Shown here piece by piece: positions 44,902 to 54,265 of a stretch of DNA of 64,000 nucleotides. Made by a program: the position numbers and the translations under genes. This stretch comes from Acidovorax sp. 210-6 (GTDB lineage Bacteria > Pseudomonadota > Gammaproteobacteria > Burkholderiales > Burkholderiaceae_C), in contig NZ_JAACJE010000001.1 in assembly GCF_010020825.1 (NCBI RefSeq), positions 1,488,001 to 1,552,000 of the forward strand, given 5' to 3'. Each line of letters starts with the position of its first letter. The first letter of the stretch is position 1. The notes under the pieces are model-generated. The model did no database searches, was not told the origin of the DNA, and saw only the letters and a list, made by a program, of their open reading frames with translations.

Positions 44902-45582
44902 ATGCGGCTTGACGTGGACATCCGCAAGACGCTGCGCTCGGGACACCGCACGTTTGAACTGCAAGCGCGCTTTTGCGCACAGGGCGAGCGCGTGGTGGTG
45001 GTGGGGCCCTCGGGCGCCGGCAAGAGCATGCTGCTCAAGGCGCTGGCCGGGCTGCTGCGGCCTGACGCGGGCCATGTGCGGCTGGATGGCGAGACGCTGT
45101 TCGATGCCGCACAGGGCATCCACCGGCCGCCGCGCGAGCGCGCCGTGGCCTACCTGTTCCAGGACTACGCGCTGTTCCCCCATCTCAACGTGCGCCAGAA
45201 CATCGCCTTTGGCGAGCTGCAGGGCTGGCGCAACCCCCCGGCGGCGCATGCCAGCCCGGAGGTGGAGCGCTGGCTCGATGCCTTCGGGCTGCGCGAGGTG
45301 GCGCACCAGCACCCGCATGAACTCTCGGGCGGGCAGCGCCAGCGCACGGCCCTGGCGCGCGCGCTGGTGGCCCGGCCGCGCGCGCTGCTGCTCGACGAGC
45401 CCTTCGCCGCGCTCGACACCGACCTGCGCGCCAGCATGCGCGCCGAGCTGGACGCGCTGCAGCGCCGCCTGCGCGTGCCCATGGTGCTGATCACGCACGA
45501 CCCCGAGGATGTGCGCGTGTTTGGGGAACAGGTGCTGCGCATGGATGGCGGCCACATGATGGAGGACATTGCCCATGCCTGA
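44902..45582 (+). CDS. modC: Molybdate ABC transporter ATPase (short form)
   Basis: The protein has 226 residues. Walker A GPSGAGKS, signature LSGGQRQ, Walker B LLLDEPFAAL and the switch region LITHDPED are present. It lacks the C-terminal Mop/TOBE regulatory domain of the 350-residue ModC of E. coli; the protein ends after the ATPase core. The ATG at 44902 follows GAGAGG. A GC-rich repeat separates it from modB, but all four mod genes run the same way and its 3' end overlaps modE by 8 bases. Confidence 0.93.
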   Translation: MRLDVDIRKTLRSGHRTFELQARFCAQGERVVVVGPSGAGKSMLLKALAGLLRPDAGHVRLDGETLFDAAQGIHRPPRERAVAYLFQDYALFPHLNVRQNIAFGELQGWRNPPAAHASPEVERWLDAFGLREVAHQHPHELSGGQRQRTALARALVARPRALLLDEPFAALDTDLRASMRAELDALQRRLRVPMVLITHDPEDVRVFGEQVLRMDGGHMMEDIAHA

Positions 45583-46387
45583 ACAAGACAAACGCATCAA
45601 ACTCGGCGGCTCCCTGTGGATGACCGTGGGCGGCGAGAGCCTGGGCGGCTTGGGCCGCGTGCAACTGCTGGCGCTGGTGGGCGAGCAGGGCTCCATCACC
45701 CACGCCGCCAAGGCCATGAAGATGAGCTACAAGGCCGCCTGGGACGCCATCGACACCATGAACAACCTGGCGGGCGAGCCGCTGGTGGAGCGCGTGGCGG
45801 GCGGCAAGGGCGGCGGCGGCACGCGGCTCACGCCCCGGGGCCAGCAGTTGGTGGAGAACTTCCGCCGCATCGAGGCCGAGCACCAGCGTTTCATCGCGCA
45901 GCTGGGCCAGCAGGCCCAGGGCATTGCCGACGACTACCTCTTGATCCGGAACATCAGCATGAAAACCAGCGCGCGCAACCATTTCGCGGGCACCGTCACC
46001 CGCGTGGTGCACGGCGCCGTCAACGACGAGGTCGAAATCGAAGTGCGGCCGGGCCTGTGCATCGTCGCCACCGTCACGCACGAGAGTGCCGAGGGCCTGG
46101 GCCTGGCCGTGGGCGCGCAGGCGTTCGCGCTGGTCAAGGCCTCGTCCATCGTGGTGGTGACCGAGGCCGAAGGCGCGCATTTTTCTGCGCGCAACCGCCT
46201 CGATGGAACGGTGTCGCGCATCGCGGCGGGCGCGGTGAACGACGAGGTGGTGATGGATGTGGCCGATGGGGTGTCGATCGCCGCGGTCATCACGCACGCC
46301 AGCAGCGAGGCCCTGGGCCTGGCGGTGGGCGCACGCGCCACGGCGATCTTCAAAGCGTCCAGCGTGATCGTCGGCGCCCCGGCATAG
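45575..46387 (+). CDS. modE: Molybdate-responsive transcriptional regulator with two TOBE domains
   Basis: The protein has 270 residues. The N-terminal winged helix (GSITHAAKAMKMSYKAAWDA, RLTPRGQQLVENF) matches the LysR-like DNA-binding domain of ModE. Two tandem Mop/TOBE domains follow (SARNHFAGTVTRVVHGAVND and SARNRLDGTVSRIAAGAVND), which bind molybdate at the dimer interface. GGAGG at 45561-45565 supports the ATG at 45575, and the gene overlaps modC. It should repress modABC through the box at 43238-43261 when molybdate is plentiful. Confidence 0.95.
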   Translation: MPEQDKRIKLGGSLWMTVGGESLGGLGRVQLLALVGEQGSITHAAKAMKMSYKAAWDAIDTMNNLAGEPLVERVAGGKGGGGTRLTPRGQQLVENFRRIEAEHQRFIAQLGQQAQGIADDYLLIRNISMKTSARNHFAGTVTRVVHGAVNDEVEIEVRPGLCIVATVTHESAEGLGLAVGAQAFALVKASSIVVVTEAEGAHFSARNRLDGTVSRIAAGAVNDEVVMDVADGVSIAAVITHASSEALGLAVGARATAIFKASSVIVGAPA

Positions 46388-46391
46388 GCGC

Positions 46392-46883
46392 TCAGCGCCG
46401 CTCGTAGCGCACGAAGGCGAAGGGCAGGCCGCCCGCGCCGGTGTGCGCCTCGCGCGCGGTTTCCAGCCATTCGGGGCCGAGTTCGGGTGCGAAAGCGTCG
46501 CCGTCGAAGTCCTGCGCGATCTCGGTCACTTCCACGCGCTGGGCCAGGGGCAGGGCCTGGGCGTAGATCTGCGCGCCGCCAATCACCCACACCGTGGCGG
46601 GGTTCGATTGCTCTGCTATTTGTAGCGCCTCGCGCAGGCTGGATGCGTGCTGCGCGCCCATTTCATTCCAATCGTCCTGGCGCGTGACGACGATGTTCGC
46701 GCGGCCCGGCAAGGGGCGGAAGCGCGGCGGCAGCGAGTCCCAGGTCTTGCGGCCCATGATGACGGGGCTGCCTTGCGTGAGCTGCTTGAAGTGCGCCAGG
46801 TCCTCCGGCAGGTGCCACGGCATGGTGCCGTCCTTGCCGATGACGCCGTTGGCGGCGCGTGCGTAGATGAGGGCGATGTGCAT
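46392..46883 (-). CDS. folA: Dihydrofolate reductase
   Basis: The 163-residue enzyme reduces dihydrofolate to tetrahydrofolate with NADPH in the cytoplasm. Landmarks are IYARAANGVIGKDGTMPWHL (substrate and cofactor loop), the active-site acid in LPEDLAHFK, VIMGRKTWDSLP and WVIGGAQIYAQAL. The ATG at 46883 starts it; the open frame upstream is not part of the family. It lies downstream of thyA, which produces its substrate, with a small membrane-protein gene between. Confidence 0.95.
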   Translation of the reverse strand: MHIALIYARAANGVIGKDGTMPWHLPEDLAHFKQLTQGSPVIMGRKTWDSLPPRFRPLPGRANIVVTRQDDWNEMGAQHASSLREALQIAEQSNPATVWVIGGAQIYAQALPLAQRVEVTEIAQDFDGDAFAPELGPEWLETAREAHTGAGGLPFAFVRYERR

Positions 46884-46905
46884 GGTGTCGGCGCGGGTGA
46901 GGGGG

Positions 46906-47208
46906 TCAGCCAAAGATCCAGGTGAAGATGAACGTGAGCAGGGCCAGCCCAAGTACGGTGCCTGCCACCACTGCCTGCCGCCGGTTGCGCAGCAAGGCCA
47001 GCAGCGGCACGCTTGCGAGGAGCAGAGAGACCACGCCCATGCCTTGTGCGTCGGTACCGAACAGTGCCGGAGCCATGCCGAAGCGGGTGGAGCGCTCGGG
47101 CACCACTTCCGTGAGCAGGGCCAGCACGCCCAGGGCGGCCAAGGTCAGGCTGATCAGTACGAGGCACACCTTGGCCAGTGTGCCGGGTCGTGCCGGTGGC
47201 CGGGGCAT
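46906..47208 (-). CDS. Small membrane protein of unknown function
   Basis: A 100-residue protein (MPRPPARPGTLAKV...) with about three hydrophobic helices: VCLVLISLTLAALGVLALL, VVSLLLASVPLLALL and VVAGTVLGLALLTFIFTWIF. No family is recognised. It starts 2 bases after the thyA stop and ends 22 bases before folA, so it is embedded in the thyA-folA operon. Confidence 0.65.
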   Translation of the reverse strand: MPRPPARPGTLAKVCLVLISLTLAALGVLALLTEVVPERSTRFGMAPALFGTDAQGMGVVSLLLASVPLLALLRNRRQAVVAGTVLGLALLTFIFTWIFG

Positions 47209-47210
47209 GC

Positions 47211-48065
47211 CTACACCGCCACTGGCGCCTTGATGGCCGGGTGGCATTGGTAGTCCAGCACCTCGAAGTCTTCGTACTCATAGTCGAAGATGCTGTCCGG
47301 ACGGCGCTTGATGTTCAGCGCCGGGTAGGGGTAGGGCGCGCGTGCCAGTTGCGTCTGCACCTGCTCGGTATGGTTGCTGTAGATGTGGCAGTCGCCGCCG
47401 GTCCAGATGAAGTCGCCCACGGCCAGGTCGCACTGCTGCGCCACCATGTGCGTGAGCAGGGCGTATGACGCAATGTTGAAGGGCACGCCGAGGAAGATGT
47501 CGGCGCTGCGCTGGTAGAGCTGGCAACTGAGCTTGCCCGGCTCACCGGCCACCTGCGAAGGCGCCACGTAGAACTGGAAGAACGCGTGGCAGGGCATGAG
47601 CGCCATCTGGTCCAGTTCGGCCACGTTCCAGGCGCTCACGATGATGCGGCGCGAGTCCGGGTTGCTCTTGAGCGTGTCGATCACCTGCTGGATCTGGTCG
47701 ATGTGCCCGCGAGGGTTGTCAGGGGTGGGCGCGGGCCAGCTGCGCCACTGCACGCCGTACACGGGGCCGAGGTCGCCGTCCGCGCGCGCCCATTCGTCCC
47801 AGATGGTCACGCCGCGCTCCTGCAGCCAGCGCACGTTGCTGTCGCCGCGCAGGAACCACAGCAGTTCCAGGATGATGCTCTTGAGGTGCACCTTCTTGGT
47901 GGTGACGAGCGGGAAGCCCTCCGAGAGGTCGAAGCGCATCTGGTGGCCGAACACGCTTTTCGTGCCCGTGCCCGTGCGGTCGCCCTTGTCTACGCCGTGC
48001 GTGAACACGTGGCGCATGAAGTCTTCGTACTGCGAGCGGATCGGGCGGTTGGCAGCGTTGGTCAT
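47211..48065 (-). CDS. thyA: Thymidylate synthase
   Basis: The 284-residue enzyme methylates dUMP to dTMP using methylene-tetrahydrofolate. The nucleophilic cysteine is in [14 protein letters not shown], and the folate and dUMP sites show [26 protein letters not shown] and DCHIYSNH. The frame continues upstream to 48128, but the ATG at 48065 ([17 protein letters not shown]) gives the usual length. First gene of a thyA-small membrane protein-folA unit. Confidence 0.97.
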   Translation of the reverse strand: MTNAANRPIRSQYEDFMRHVFTHGVDKGDRTGTGTKSVFGHQMRFDLSEGFPLVTTKKVHLKSIILELLWFLRGDSNVRWLQERGVTIWDEWARADGDLGPVYGVQWRSWPAPTPDNPRGHIDQIQQVIDTLKSNPDSRRIIVSAWNVAELDQMALMPCHAFFQFYVAPSQVAGEPGKLSCQLYQRSADIFLGVPFNIASYALLTHMVAQQCDLAVGDFIWTGGDCHIYSNHTEQVQTQLARAPYPYPALNIKRRPDSIFDYEYEDFEVLDYQCHPAIKAPVAV

Positions 48066-48073
48066 GGTCAGGA

Positions 48074-48133
48074 ATTTTGAATCAAAAGTGGCTTCTGCGC
48101 TTGTGGATAAAGCGCCAGCAGCTACCAAATCAG
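48074..48133 (+). repeat. Dispersed palindromic repeat, family A (copy 3)
   Basis: CAAAAGTGGCTTCTGCGCTT, then AAAGCGCCAGCAGCTACC, between thyA and the end of the FAD-linked dehydrogenase, touching the latter's stop codon. Core arms GCGCTT and AAAGCGC are kept. Confidence 0.65.
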
Positions 48134-49560
48134 GAGTTTTCTGGCATCGCCAGCACCCGCCCCGGGTTCATGAGGTTTTGCGGGTCCAGCGCCTGCTTGA
48201 TGGCGCGCATCATCGACAGGGCCACGGGCGACTGGTAGCGCGCGAGCTTGTCGGTCTTGAGCGCGCCCACGCCGTGCTCGGCCGAGAACGAGCCGCCGAA
48301 CTGCGCCACGGCTTCGTACACCAGATGGTTCACCCGGTCTTCCTGGTCGCGCAGGAAGGCCTTGGCGTCGCCGCCCTCGGGGGCCTGCACGTTGTAGTGC
48401 AGGTTGCCGTCGCCCAGGTGGCCGAAGTTGACCAGGCGCACGCCGGGAACCTCGCGCTGAAGCAGCGCGTCGGCGTGCTCCACGAACGCGGGGATGCGCG
48501 AAATGGGCACCGAGATGTCGTGCTTGATGTTCAGCCCCTCTTCGGCCTGGGCCAGCGGGATGTGCTCGCGGATGCTCCAGAGCTGCTGCGCCTGCGCGAT
48601 GTTTTCGGCCACCACGGCGTCCTGCACGCAGCCGGCCTCGAAGGCGGTTTCCAGCAGCGCCTCGAAGCGGGCGCGGGCGTGGTCCTCGGATTCGCTGTCG
48701 GAGTTTTCCAGCAGCACGGCCCATTGCACTTCCGGCTGGTCGATGAAGGGTACGCGCAGTTGCGGCATGTGCTTGTCCACCAGTTGCAGCGCGAAGCGCC
48801 CCATCACCTCGAAGCCGGTGAGCCCGGCGCCCAGGTGCTGGTGCGCCAGGGCCAGCAGGCGCACGGCCTGCTCCATCGACGACACGGCAGCCCAGGCCGT
48901 GAGCTGCGCGGCCGGGCGCGGGTAGAGCTTGAGCGTGGCGGCGGTGATGACGCCCAGCGTGCCCTCGCTGCCGATGAACAGGTCGCGCAGGTCGTAGCCT
49001 GTGTTGTCCTTGCGCAGGCCGCGCAGGCCGTCCCACACCTCGCCCTGGGGCGTGACGACTTCCAGGCCCAGGCACAGGTCGCGCGTGTTGCCGTAGCGCA
49101 CCACCTGCGTGCCGCCGGCGTTGGTGCCCAGGTTGCCGCCGATGGTGCAACTGCCTTCGGCTGCGAGCGAGAGCGGGAACAGCAATCCGGCTTTCTCGGC
49201 TGCATCCTGCACGTTCTGCAGGATGCAGCCGGCCTCGACGGTGAGGGTGAGGTTGTCGGTATCGAGCGCGCGCACGGCGTTCATGCGCGTGAGGCTCAGC
49301 ACCACCTCGCGGCCCGAGGTGTCAGGCGTGGAGCCGACCGACAGGCCGGTGTTGCCGCCCTGCGGCACCATGGGCGCACCCGCGGCGGCGCAGGCCTTGA
49401 CCACGGCGGCCACCTCCTGCGTGCTGCCCGGGCGCACCACGGCCAGGGCCTTGCCGTGCACGCGGCGGCGCCAGTCCTGCTCCCAGGCGCTGAGGTCGCC
49501 CTCGGTCAGTACATGGGGGGCGCCGACGATCTGGCGCAGTTGTTCAATCAGGTCAGGCAT
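48130..49560 (-). CDS. FAD-linked oxidoreductase (GlcD/D-2-hydroxyacid dehydrogenase type)
   Basis: The protein has 476 residues. The FAD_binding_4 domain has [33 protein letters not shown] and [12 protein letters not shown]. The C-terminal FAD-oxidase domain has [15 protein letters not shown] and [18 protein letters not shown], the typical His-containing metal and substrate site. Relatives oxidise D-lactate, glycolate or D-2-hydroxyglutarate; the substrate here cannot be read. The ATG at 49560 ([13 protein letters not shown]) is chosen, although the frame is open upstream. Confidence 0.9.
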   Translation of the reverse strand: MPDLIEQLRQIVGAPHVLTEGDLSAWEQDWRRRVHGKALAVVRPGSTQEVAAVVKACAAAGAPMVPQGGNTGLSVGSTPDTSGREVVLSLTRMNAVRALDTDNLTLTVEAGCILQNVQDAAEKAGLLFPLSLAAEGSCTIGGNLGTNAGGTQVVRYGNTRDLCLGLEVVTPQGEVWDGLRGLRKDNTGYDLRDLFIGSEGTLGVITAATLKLYPRPAAQLTAWAAVSSMEQAVRLLALAHQHLGAGLTGFEVMGRFALQLVDKHMPQLRVPFIDQPEVQWAVLLENSDSESEDHARARFEALLETAFEAGCVQDAVVAENIAQAQQLWSIREHIPLAQAEEGLNIKHDISVPISRIPAFVEHADALLQREVPGVRLVNFGHLGDGNLHYNVQAPEGGDAKAFLRDQEDRVNHLVYEAVAQFGGSFSAEHGVGALKTDKLARYQSPVALSMMRAIKQALDPQNLMNPGRVLAMPENS

Positions 49561-49604
49561 GGTTCCACTCCGTCCGCGCGGCTGCGCAGGCGCTTTGCAA
49601 TCAA

Positions 49605-50021
49605 TCAGGAAGGGTCGGTCGCTGCGGATGGGGCATAGCGCAGCCGCAGCCGCACATGGGCGGCGCAGGCGGCAAACAGGATCAGGCACAGCAGCAGTTC
49701 GGCCAGCGCCAGCCAGTTGCTCGGGGCAGGGTCGCTCCAGCCGCGCACCACGGCCTCGGTGAAGTACAGCCACACCATCAGGCTGACCCAGCGGTAGGTG
49801 TACATGCGGTTGCGCAGAATGCCCGCCAGCGGAATGCACAGCGGCAAGGCTTTGAGCGCCAGCCACGAACCGCCCGGCCGCAGCGGTGCCAGCAGCAGTT
49901 CCCAGGCCAGGCACAGCGCAATCAGGGCCAGCAGGGCGGCCACGGCGGTGCGGCGGGTGGCGTCCACCCAGCGGGTGTGATCCAGGGGCAAGGGCAGGGC
50001 AGGGGCGTCGGACGGGTGCAT
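49605..50021 (-). CDS. DUF2069 membrane protein
   Basis: The protein has 138 residues and about four membrane helices, with the family segment IPLAGILRNRMYTYRWVSLMV, then LYFTEAVVRGWSD. DUF2069 proteins are small inner-membrane proteins of unknown function. ATGs at 50033 and 50036 are alternative starts. It is divergent from the YihY gene; the start regions nearly touch. Confidence 0.85.
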   Translation of the reverse strand: MHPSDAPALPLPLDHTRWVDATRRTAVAALLALIALCLAWELLLAPLRPGGSWLALKALPLCIPLAGILRNRMYTYRWVSLMVWLYFTEAVVRGWSDPAPSNWLALAELLLCLILFAACAAHVRLRLRYAPSAATDPS

Positions 50022-50043
50022 GGCGGATGGCATCATAGCGGCC

Positions 50044-51312
50044 ATGCCCTTTTCCCTACAGTCCGTGGTGCAGCGCCTGCAGGCCCTGCCCGAAGAGCTT
50101 TCGCACTTTCCCTGGGCCACCACGGCCCACACCCTGCGCGAGCGCTTCCGTGAAGACCGCCTGGGCCTGACGGCCAGCAGCCTGACCTTCACCACCGTCC
50201 TGGCGCTGGTGCCCTTTGTTGCGGTGGCGCTGGCCGTGTTCACGGCCTTCCCCATGTTCGCCAAGCTGCAGGACGTGCTGCAGCGCTGGCTGGTCGAGAG
50301 CCTGGTGCCCGACAACATCGCGCGCCAGGTGCTGGGCTACCTCACGCAGTTCGCGTCCAAGGCCAACCGGCTGGGGCTGCTGGGTTTTTCCGTGCTGCTG
50401 GCCACCGCGCTGGCGCTGATCCTCACCATCGACCGCACGCTCAACAACATCTGGCGCGTGCGCCGGCTGCGCCCGCTGGGCCAGCGCGTGCTGATCTACT
50501 GGGCCGCCATCACGCTGGGCCCGCTGCTGCTGGGCGCCAGCCTGGCGCTGACCTCGTATGCGCTGTCGGCCTCGCGCGGGCTGGTGGGGCAGATTCCGGG
50601 CGGGTTGCGACTGCTGCTCGATTCGATCGAGTTCTTCGTGCTGGCGGCAGGCATGGCGGGCCTTTACCACTATGTGCCCAATACCCAGGTGAACTGGCGC
50701 CACGCCTGGGCGGGCGGTTTCTTCGTGGCGGTGTGCATGGAGCTGGCCAAGAAAGGGCTGGCGCTGTACGTGGCCAAGGTGCCCACCTATTCGGCGGTGT
50801 ACGGCACCTTCGCCACGCTGCCGATCCTGCTGGTGTGGATCTACGTGGCCTGGGTTATCGTGCTGCTGGGGGCCGTGGTGGCCGCCTACCTGCCCAGCCT
50901 GCTGGCGGGCGTGGCGCGGCGCTCGGGCCACCAGGGCTGGAACTTCGAGCTGGCGGTGGAGGTGCTGCAGCAGCTTGACGTGGCCCGCCACACCCCGGCG
51001 CGGGGCCTGCGGGCCGATGCGCTGGCGCAGCGGCTGCGCGTGGATGCGCTGCAGCTCGAACCGGCGCTCGATGCCCTGCTGGCCCTGGACTGGGTGGGGC
51101 GCTTACAGGAGGAGGACGGGGCCACGCCGCGCCAGGCCGAATCGCGCTACGTGCTGCTGGCCGACCCGCAAACCACCCCGCTGGCGCCGCTGGTGCAGCG
51201 CCTGCTGCTGGAGCGCACGCCCAGCCTGGAGGGGGTGTGGGGCCGGGCGGGGCTCGATGGGCTGCTGCTCGGCGATGCGTTGGCCGGTATTGAGAGCGAA
51301 AAACGGCCTTGA
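50044..51312 (+). CDS. YihY/BrkB-family inner-membrane protein
   Basis: The protein has 422 residues. Six hydrophobic segments with family landmarks LTFTTVLALVPFVAVALAV, FSVLLATALALILTIDRTLN, NNIWRVRR and GTFATLPILLVWIYVAWVIV. The C-terminal 130 residues are soluble and include a winged-helix-like segment (LRADALAQRLRVDALQLEPA). YihY proteins were once thought to be RNase BN; the true function is not known. An ATG at 50020 is an alternative start. Confidence 0.9.
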   Translation: MPFSLQSVVQRLQALPEELSHFPWATTAHTLRERFREDRLGLTASSLTFTTVLALVPFVAVALAVFTAFPMFAKLQDVLQRWLVESLVPDNIARQVLGYLTQFASKANRLGLLGFSVLLATALALILTIDRTLNNIWRVRRLRPLGQRVLIYWAAITLGPLLLGASLALTSYALSASRGLVGQIPGGLRLLLDSIEFFVLAAGMAGLYHYVPNTQVNWRHAWAGGFFVAVCMELAKKGLALYVAKVPTYSAVYGTFATLPILLVWIYVAWVIVLLGAVVAAYLPSLLAGVARRSGHQGWNFELAVEVLQQLDVARHTPARGLRADALAQRLRVDALQLEPALDALLALDWVGRLQEEDGATPRQAESRYVLLADPQTTPLAPLVQRLLLERTPSLEGVWGRAGLDGLLLGDALAGIESEKRP

Positions 51313-51354
51313 CGCAATACCAGTAAGCGCTAGTAGCTATCTATTCGATAGCAT
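51313..51354 (+). repeat. Dispersed palindromic repeat, family A (copy 4, partial)
   Basis: AGTAAGCGCTAGTAGCTATC, then ATTCGATAGCATT. Only the right half of the repeat core is kept, in the gap between convergent yihY and the hydrolase gene. Confidence 0.5.
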
Positions 51355-52173
51355 TCAGCGCGCCAGGAAGTCCCGGAGGGCGAACAGCGTTTCTTCCGGC
51401 GTCTCGGTCATCTGGTGGTGGCCGACCGGGAGGTGAACCACCTGTACCTGCTTGCCGGATTCACGCGCCTTGGCGATCAGACCCTGGGCGGCCTTGGGCG
51501 TCGTCATCTGGTCCTGCGCGCCCAGGGCGAACAGCACGGGGCAGGCGATGCGCGCGATGGCCTCGTTGCCGCCCGCGTAGCTGTCGCAGGCCACAAAGCC
51601 GCGGTGGAAGACGTTCACCTCGCGGTTGCTGCGCAGCACGCGGCGGCCCAGCGCCATGCTGGCGCCGTACACCCAGGTGCCGGGGCCCAGGGCCGTGGGG
51701 GGCGCGCACAGGGTGCTGCGCGAGAACACGTTGACCATGCGCAGCGCCTTCTCGGGCTCGTTCAGCGAGGCCTCGATGAGCGCGGGCGACACCTTCATCG
51801 GGAAGGCCGTGCCCACCAGCACGAGGTGACTCGCGCGCTCCTGCAGGCGCGCGGCGGCTTCCAGCGCGATCAGCGAGCCCCAGCTGTGGCCCACCAGCGC
51901 GGCGCGCGGCGCGCCCACGGCGTCCAGCAGGGCGACGATGAAGTCCGCCGCTTCCTCCACCGAGGCGGGCGCCGGGCCTGCGCTCTTGCAGTGGCCGGGC
52001 AGATCCACCGCCAGCACGTTCCAGCCGTGGTTGGCGAGGTAGCGGCTCTGCATGGCCCAGACGCTGTGGTCGTTGAGCACGCCGTGGATCATCACCACGG
52101 TGGGCTGGGCCGGGTTGAAGGGCTTGCCGCCGGTGTAGCAGAAGGTTTGGTGGCCGTTGACTTGCAGTTCCAT
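51355..52173 (-). CDS. Alpha/beta-hydrolase
   Basis: The protein has 272 residues. The fold is shown by the oxyanion region VVMIHGVLNDHSVW, the nucleophile elbow ALVGHSWGSLIAL (Ser in GHSWG), the acid near LFALGAQDQM and the late histidine in VVHLPVGHHQM. The substrate is unknown; relatives include esterases and haloperoxidase-like hydrolases. Its start lies 3 bases from the end of the O-acetylhomoserine sulfhydrylase gene, so the two form an operon. Confidence 0.88.
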   Translation of the reverse strand: MELQVNGHQTFCYTGGKPFNPAQPTVVMIHGVLNDHSVWAMQSRYLANHGWNVLAVDLPGHCKSAGPAPASVEEAADFIVALLDAVGAPRAALVGHSWGSLIALEAAARLQERASHLVLVGTAFPMKVSPALIEASLNEPEKALRMVNVFSRSTLCAPPTALGPGTWVYGASMALGRRVLRSNREVNVFHRGFVACDSYAGGNEAIARIACPVLFALGAQDQMTTPKAAQGLIAKARESGKQVQVVHLPVGHHQMTETPEETLFALRDFLAR

Positions 52174-52176
52174 GGC

Positions 52177-53478
52177 TCAGGCTCCTGCCTTTTCCGCGGC
52201 CTTGAGGGCGCGCTTGAGGTCGTCGATGAGGTCGTCCGGGTCTTCCAGGCCGATGGACAGGCGGATCGTGCCCTGCGTGATGCCCGCGCCCGCGAGCGCG
52301 TCGTCGGACAGGCGGAAGTGCGTGGTGCTGGCGGGGTGGATCACCAGGCTGCGGCAGTCGCCCACGTTGGCCAGGTGGCTGAAGATCTTGAGCGTCTCGA
52401 TGAACTTCTTGCCCTGCGCGCGCGTGCCCTTGAGGTCAAAACTGAACACCGAGGCCACGCCGCGCGGCAGCAATTTTTGGGCGAGTTGGTGGCTGGGGTG
52501 GGATTCGAGCAGCGGGTGGCCCACGCGCTCGACGAAGGGCTGGCTGGCCAGGAATTGCACCACCTTCTCGGTGTTGCGCATGTGCTGCTGCATGCGCAGC
52601 GGCAGCGTCTCGATGCCCTGCAGGATGAGCCAGGCGGTGTGCGGGCTCATGCAGGCGCCGAAGTCGCGCAGGCCCTCGCGGCGTGCGCGCAGCAGAAAGG
52701 CGCCCACGGTCGATTCCTCGCTGAACACCATGTTGTGGAAGCCCTCGTAGGGCGCGGTCATCTCGGGGAAGCGCCCCGAGCCTTCCCAGTCGAACGCGCC
52801 GCTGTCCACCACCACGCCGCCGATCACCGTGCCGTGGCCGCTCAAGAACTTGGTGGCTGAGTGGTACACCAGGTCGGCGCCGTGCTCGAACGGTTTCATC
52901 AGCCAGGGCGTGGTGAAGGTCGAGTCCACCAGCAGCGGAATGCCGTGCTCGTGTGCGATGGCGCTGACGGTGGGGATGTCGAGCACGTCCAGGCCGGGGT
53001 TGCCCACGGTTTCGCCGAAGAACAGCTTGGTATTGGGCCGGATGGCGGCGCGCCATGCGTCGATGTCGCCGGGCTTGACGAAGGTGGTTTCGATGCCAAA
53101 GCGGCGCAGCGTGTAGTGCAGCAGGTTCTGCGAGCCGCCGTAGAGCGCGGTGCTTGCCACGATGTGCGAGCCCGCGCCCATCAGCGTGCAGATGGCCAGG
53201 TGCAGCGCGGCCTGGCCGCTGGCCACGGCGATGGCGCCCGCGCCGCCTTCGAGCGCGGCCATGCGCTGCTCGAACACGGCGTTGGTCGGGTTGCTGATGC
53301 GCGAATAGACATGCCCGCCGCGCTCCATGTTGAACAGCGCGGCCGCGTGGTCGCTCGATTCGAACACGAACGAGGTGGTCAGGTGGATGGGCACGGCGCG
53401 CGCGCCCGTGGCGGGGTCGGGGGTGGCGCCTGCGTGCAGGGCCAGGGTATCAAAGCCGGGATCGGCGTAACCAGGCAT
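52177..53478 (-). CDS. metY: O-acetylhomoserine sulfhydrylase/aminocarboxypropyltransferase
   Basis: The protein has 433 residues of the Cys/Met-metabolism PLP family. The PLP lysine is in YHSATKFLSGHGTVIGG. Other landmarks are YSRISNPTNAVFEQRMAALE, AVASGQAALHLAIC and the C-terminal SLVIHPASTTHFRL. It makes homocysteine directly from O-acetylhomoserine and sulfide in methionine synthesis. The ATG at 53478 follows GGAGACAAG. No SAM riboswitch is recognisable in the 160-base gap to the divergent CBS gene. Confidence 0.93.
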   Translation of the reverse strand: MPGYADPGFDTLALHAGATPDPATGARAVPIHLTTSFVFESSDHAAALFNMERGGHVYSRISNPTNAVFEQRMAALEGGAGAIAVASGQAALHLAICTLMGAGSHIVASTALYGGSQNLLHYTLRRFGIETTFVKPGDIDAWRAAIRPNTKLFFGETVGNPGLDVLDIPTVSAIAHEHGIPLLVDSTFTTPWLMKPFEHGADLVYHSATKFLSGHGTVIGGVVVDSGAFDWEGSGRFPEMTAPYEGFHNMVFSEESTVGAFLLRARREGLRDFGACMSPHTAWLILQGIETLPLRMQQHMRNTEKVVQFLASQPFVERVGHPLLESHPSHQLAQKLLPRGVASVFSFDLKGTRAQGKKFIETLKIFSHLANVGDCRSLVIHPASTTHFRLSDDALAGAGITQGTIRLSIGLEDPDDLIDDLKRALKAAEKAGA

Positions 53479-53639
53479 GGACTTGTCTCCAGAAAAGGGC
53501 TGGGCAGCCAGGGCGTGGGGCAATTGGATGATGACACGCCCTACTGATGGCTGCGCATTTGTGGGCTATATTTGACCACTCAACGTACCGCGATTCTGGC
53601 GCCCGCGTGACGCGGCGCCCTTCACGAAGGCAGCACCCC

Positions 53640-54089
53640 ATGAAAGTCAGCGACATTCTGCGCGTCAAGGGCAACACCCTTTTTACCGTTCATCCCGACG
53701 AACCCCTGGCACGTGCCGCCGAGGCCATGGCCGAGAAGGACATCGGCTCGCTCGTGGTCATGGAGTTGGGCGATCTGGTGGGCATGCTGACCTTTCGCGA
53801 GGTGATACAGGCCCTGGTCAAGCACAACGGCAGCGTGGGCACCATGCTTGTGCGCTCTGCCATGGACGACCACCCGCTCACCTGCACCATGGAAACCGAC
53901 ATGGACGAGGTGCGCCGCATGATGCTGGACCGCCACGCGCGCTACATGCCGGTGATGGACAAGCGCATGCTCATGGGCGTGATCAGCTTCTACGACGTGG
54001 CCAAGGCCGTGGTGGATAGCCAGAATTTCGAGAACAAGATGCTCAAGGCCTATATCCGGGATTGGCCGGAAGAGAAGACAACCCCCTGA
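53640..54089 (+). CDS. CBS-domain protein
   Basis: The protein has 149 residues made of two tandem CBS motifs (MKVSDILRVKGNTLFTVHPD... MLTFREVIQAL and DHPLTCTMETDMDEVRRMM... MGVISFYDVAKAVV). Stand-alone CBS pairs bind adenosine nucleotides and usually regulate a partner protein. It is divergent from the metY-hydrolase unit and stands before the second copy of repeat family B. The partner is unknown. Confidence 0.9.
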   Translation: MKVSDILRVKGNTLFTVHPDEPLARAAEAMAEKDIGSLVVMELGDLVGMLTFREVIQALVKHNGSVGTMLVRSAMDDHPLTCTMETDMDEVRRMMLDRHARYMPVMDKRMLMGVISFYDVAKAVVDSQNFENKMLKAYIRDWPEEKTTP

Positions 54090-54099
54090 GTCGCCTTCG

Positions 54100-54183
54100 G
54101 CGCCTTCCCCCTTCTCTCGCATTGCTGCGCAATGCGGGAAGGGGGACGCCACCAGCGCGGCGGGGCGGCCCTTGCGCGGTGGC
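54100..54183 (+). repeat. 84-base structured repeat, family B (copy 2)
   Basis: Same length as the copy at 44746-44829. The inner arms CGCATTG and CAATGCG are perfectly complementary here, and the outer arms TCCCCCTTC and GAAGGGGGA are unchanged. It lies between the CBS gene and aroC. Confidence 0.8.
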
Positions 54184-54265
54184 TCTGGCCAAGAGTCGCG
54201 CCCGATGCAAGCGTCGGTGGCTCTTTCCCATTGCAGTGGGTGGCCGTCTGGGATAATCCGGCGCC

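Noticed and set aside
53479-53639. SAM or SAH riboswitch before metY
   Set aside because: The leader lacks the conserved blocks of these aptamers and is short.
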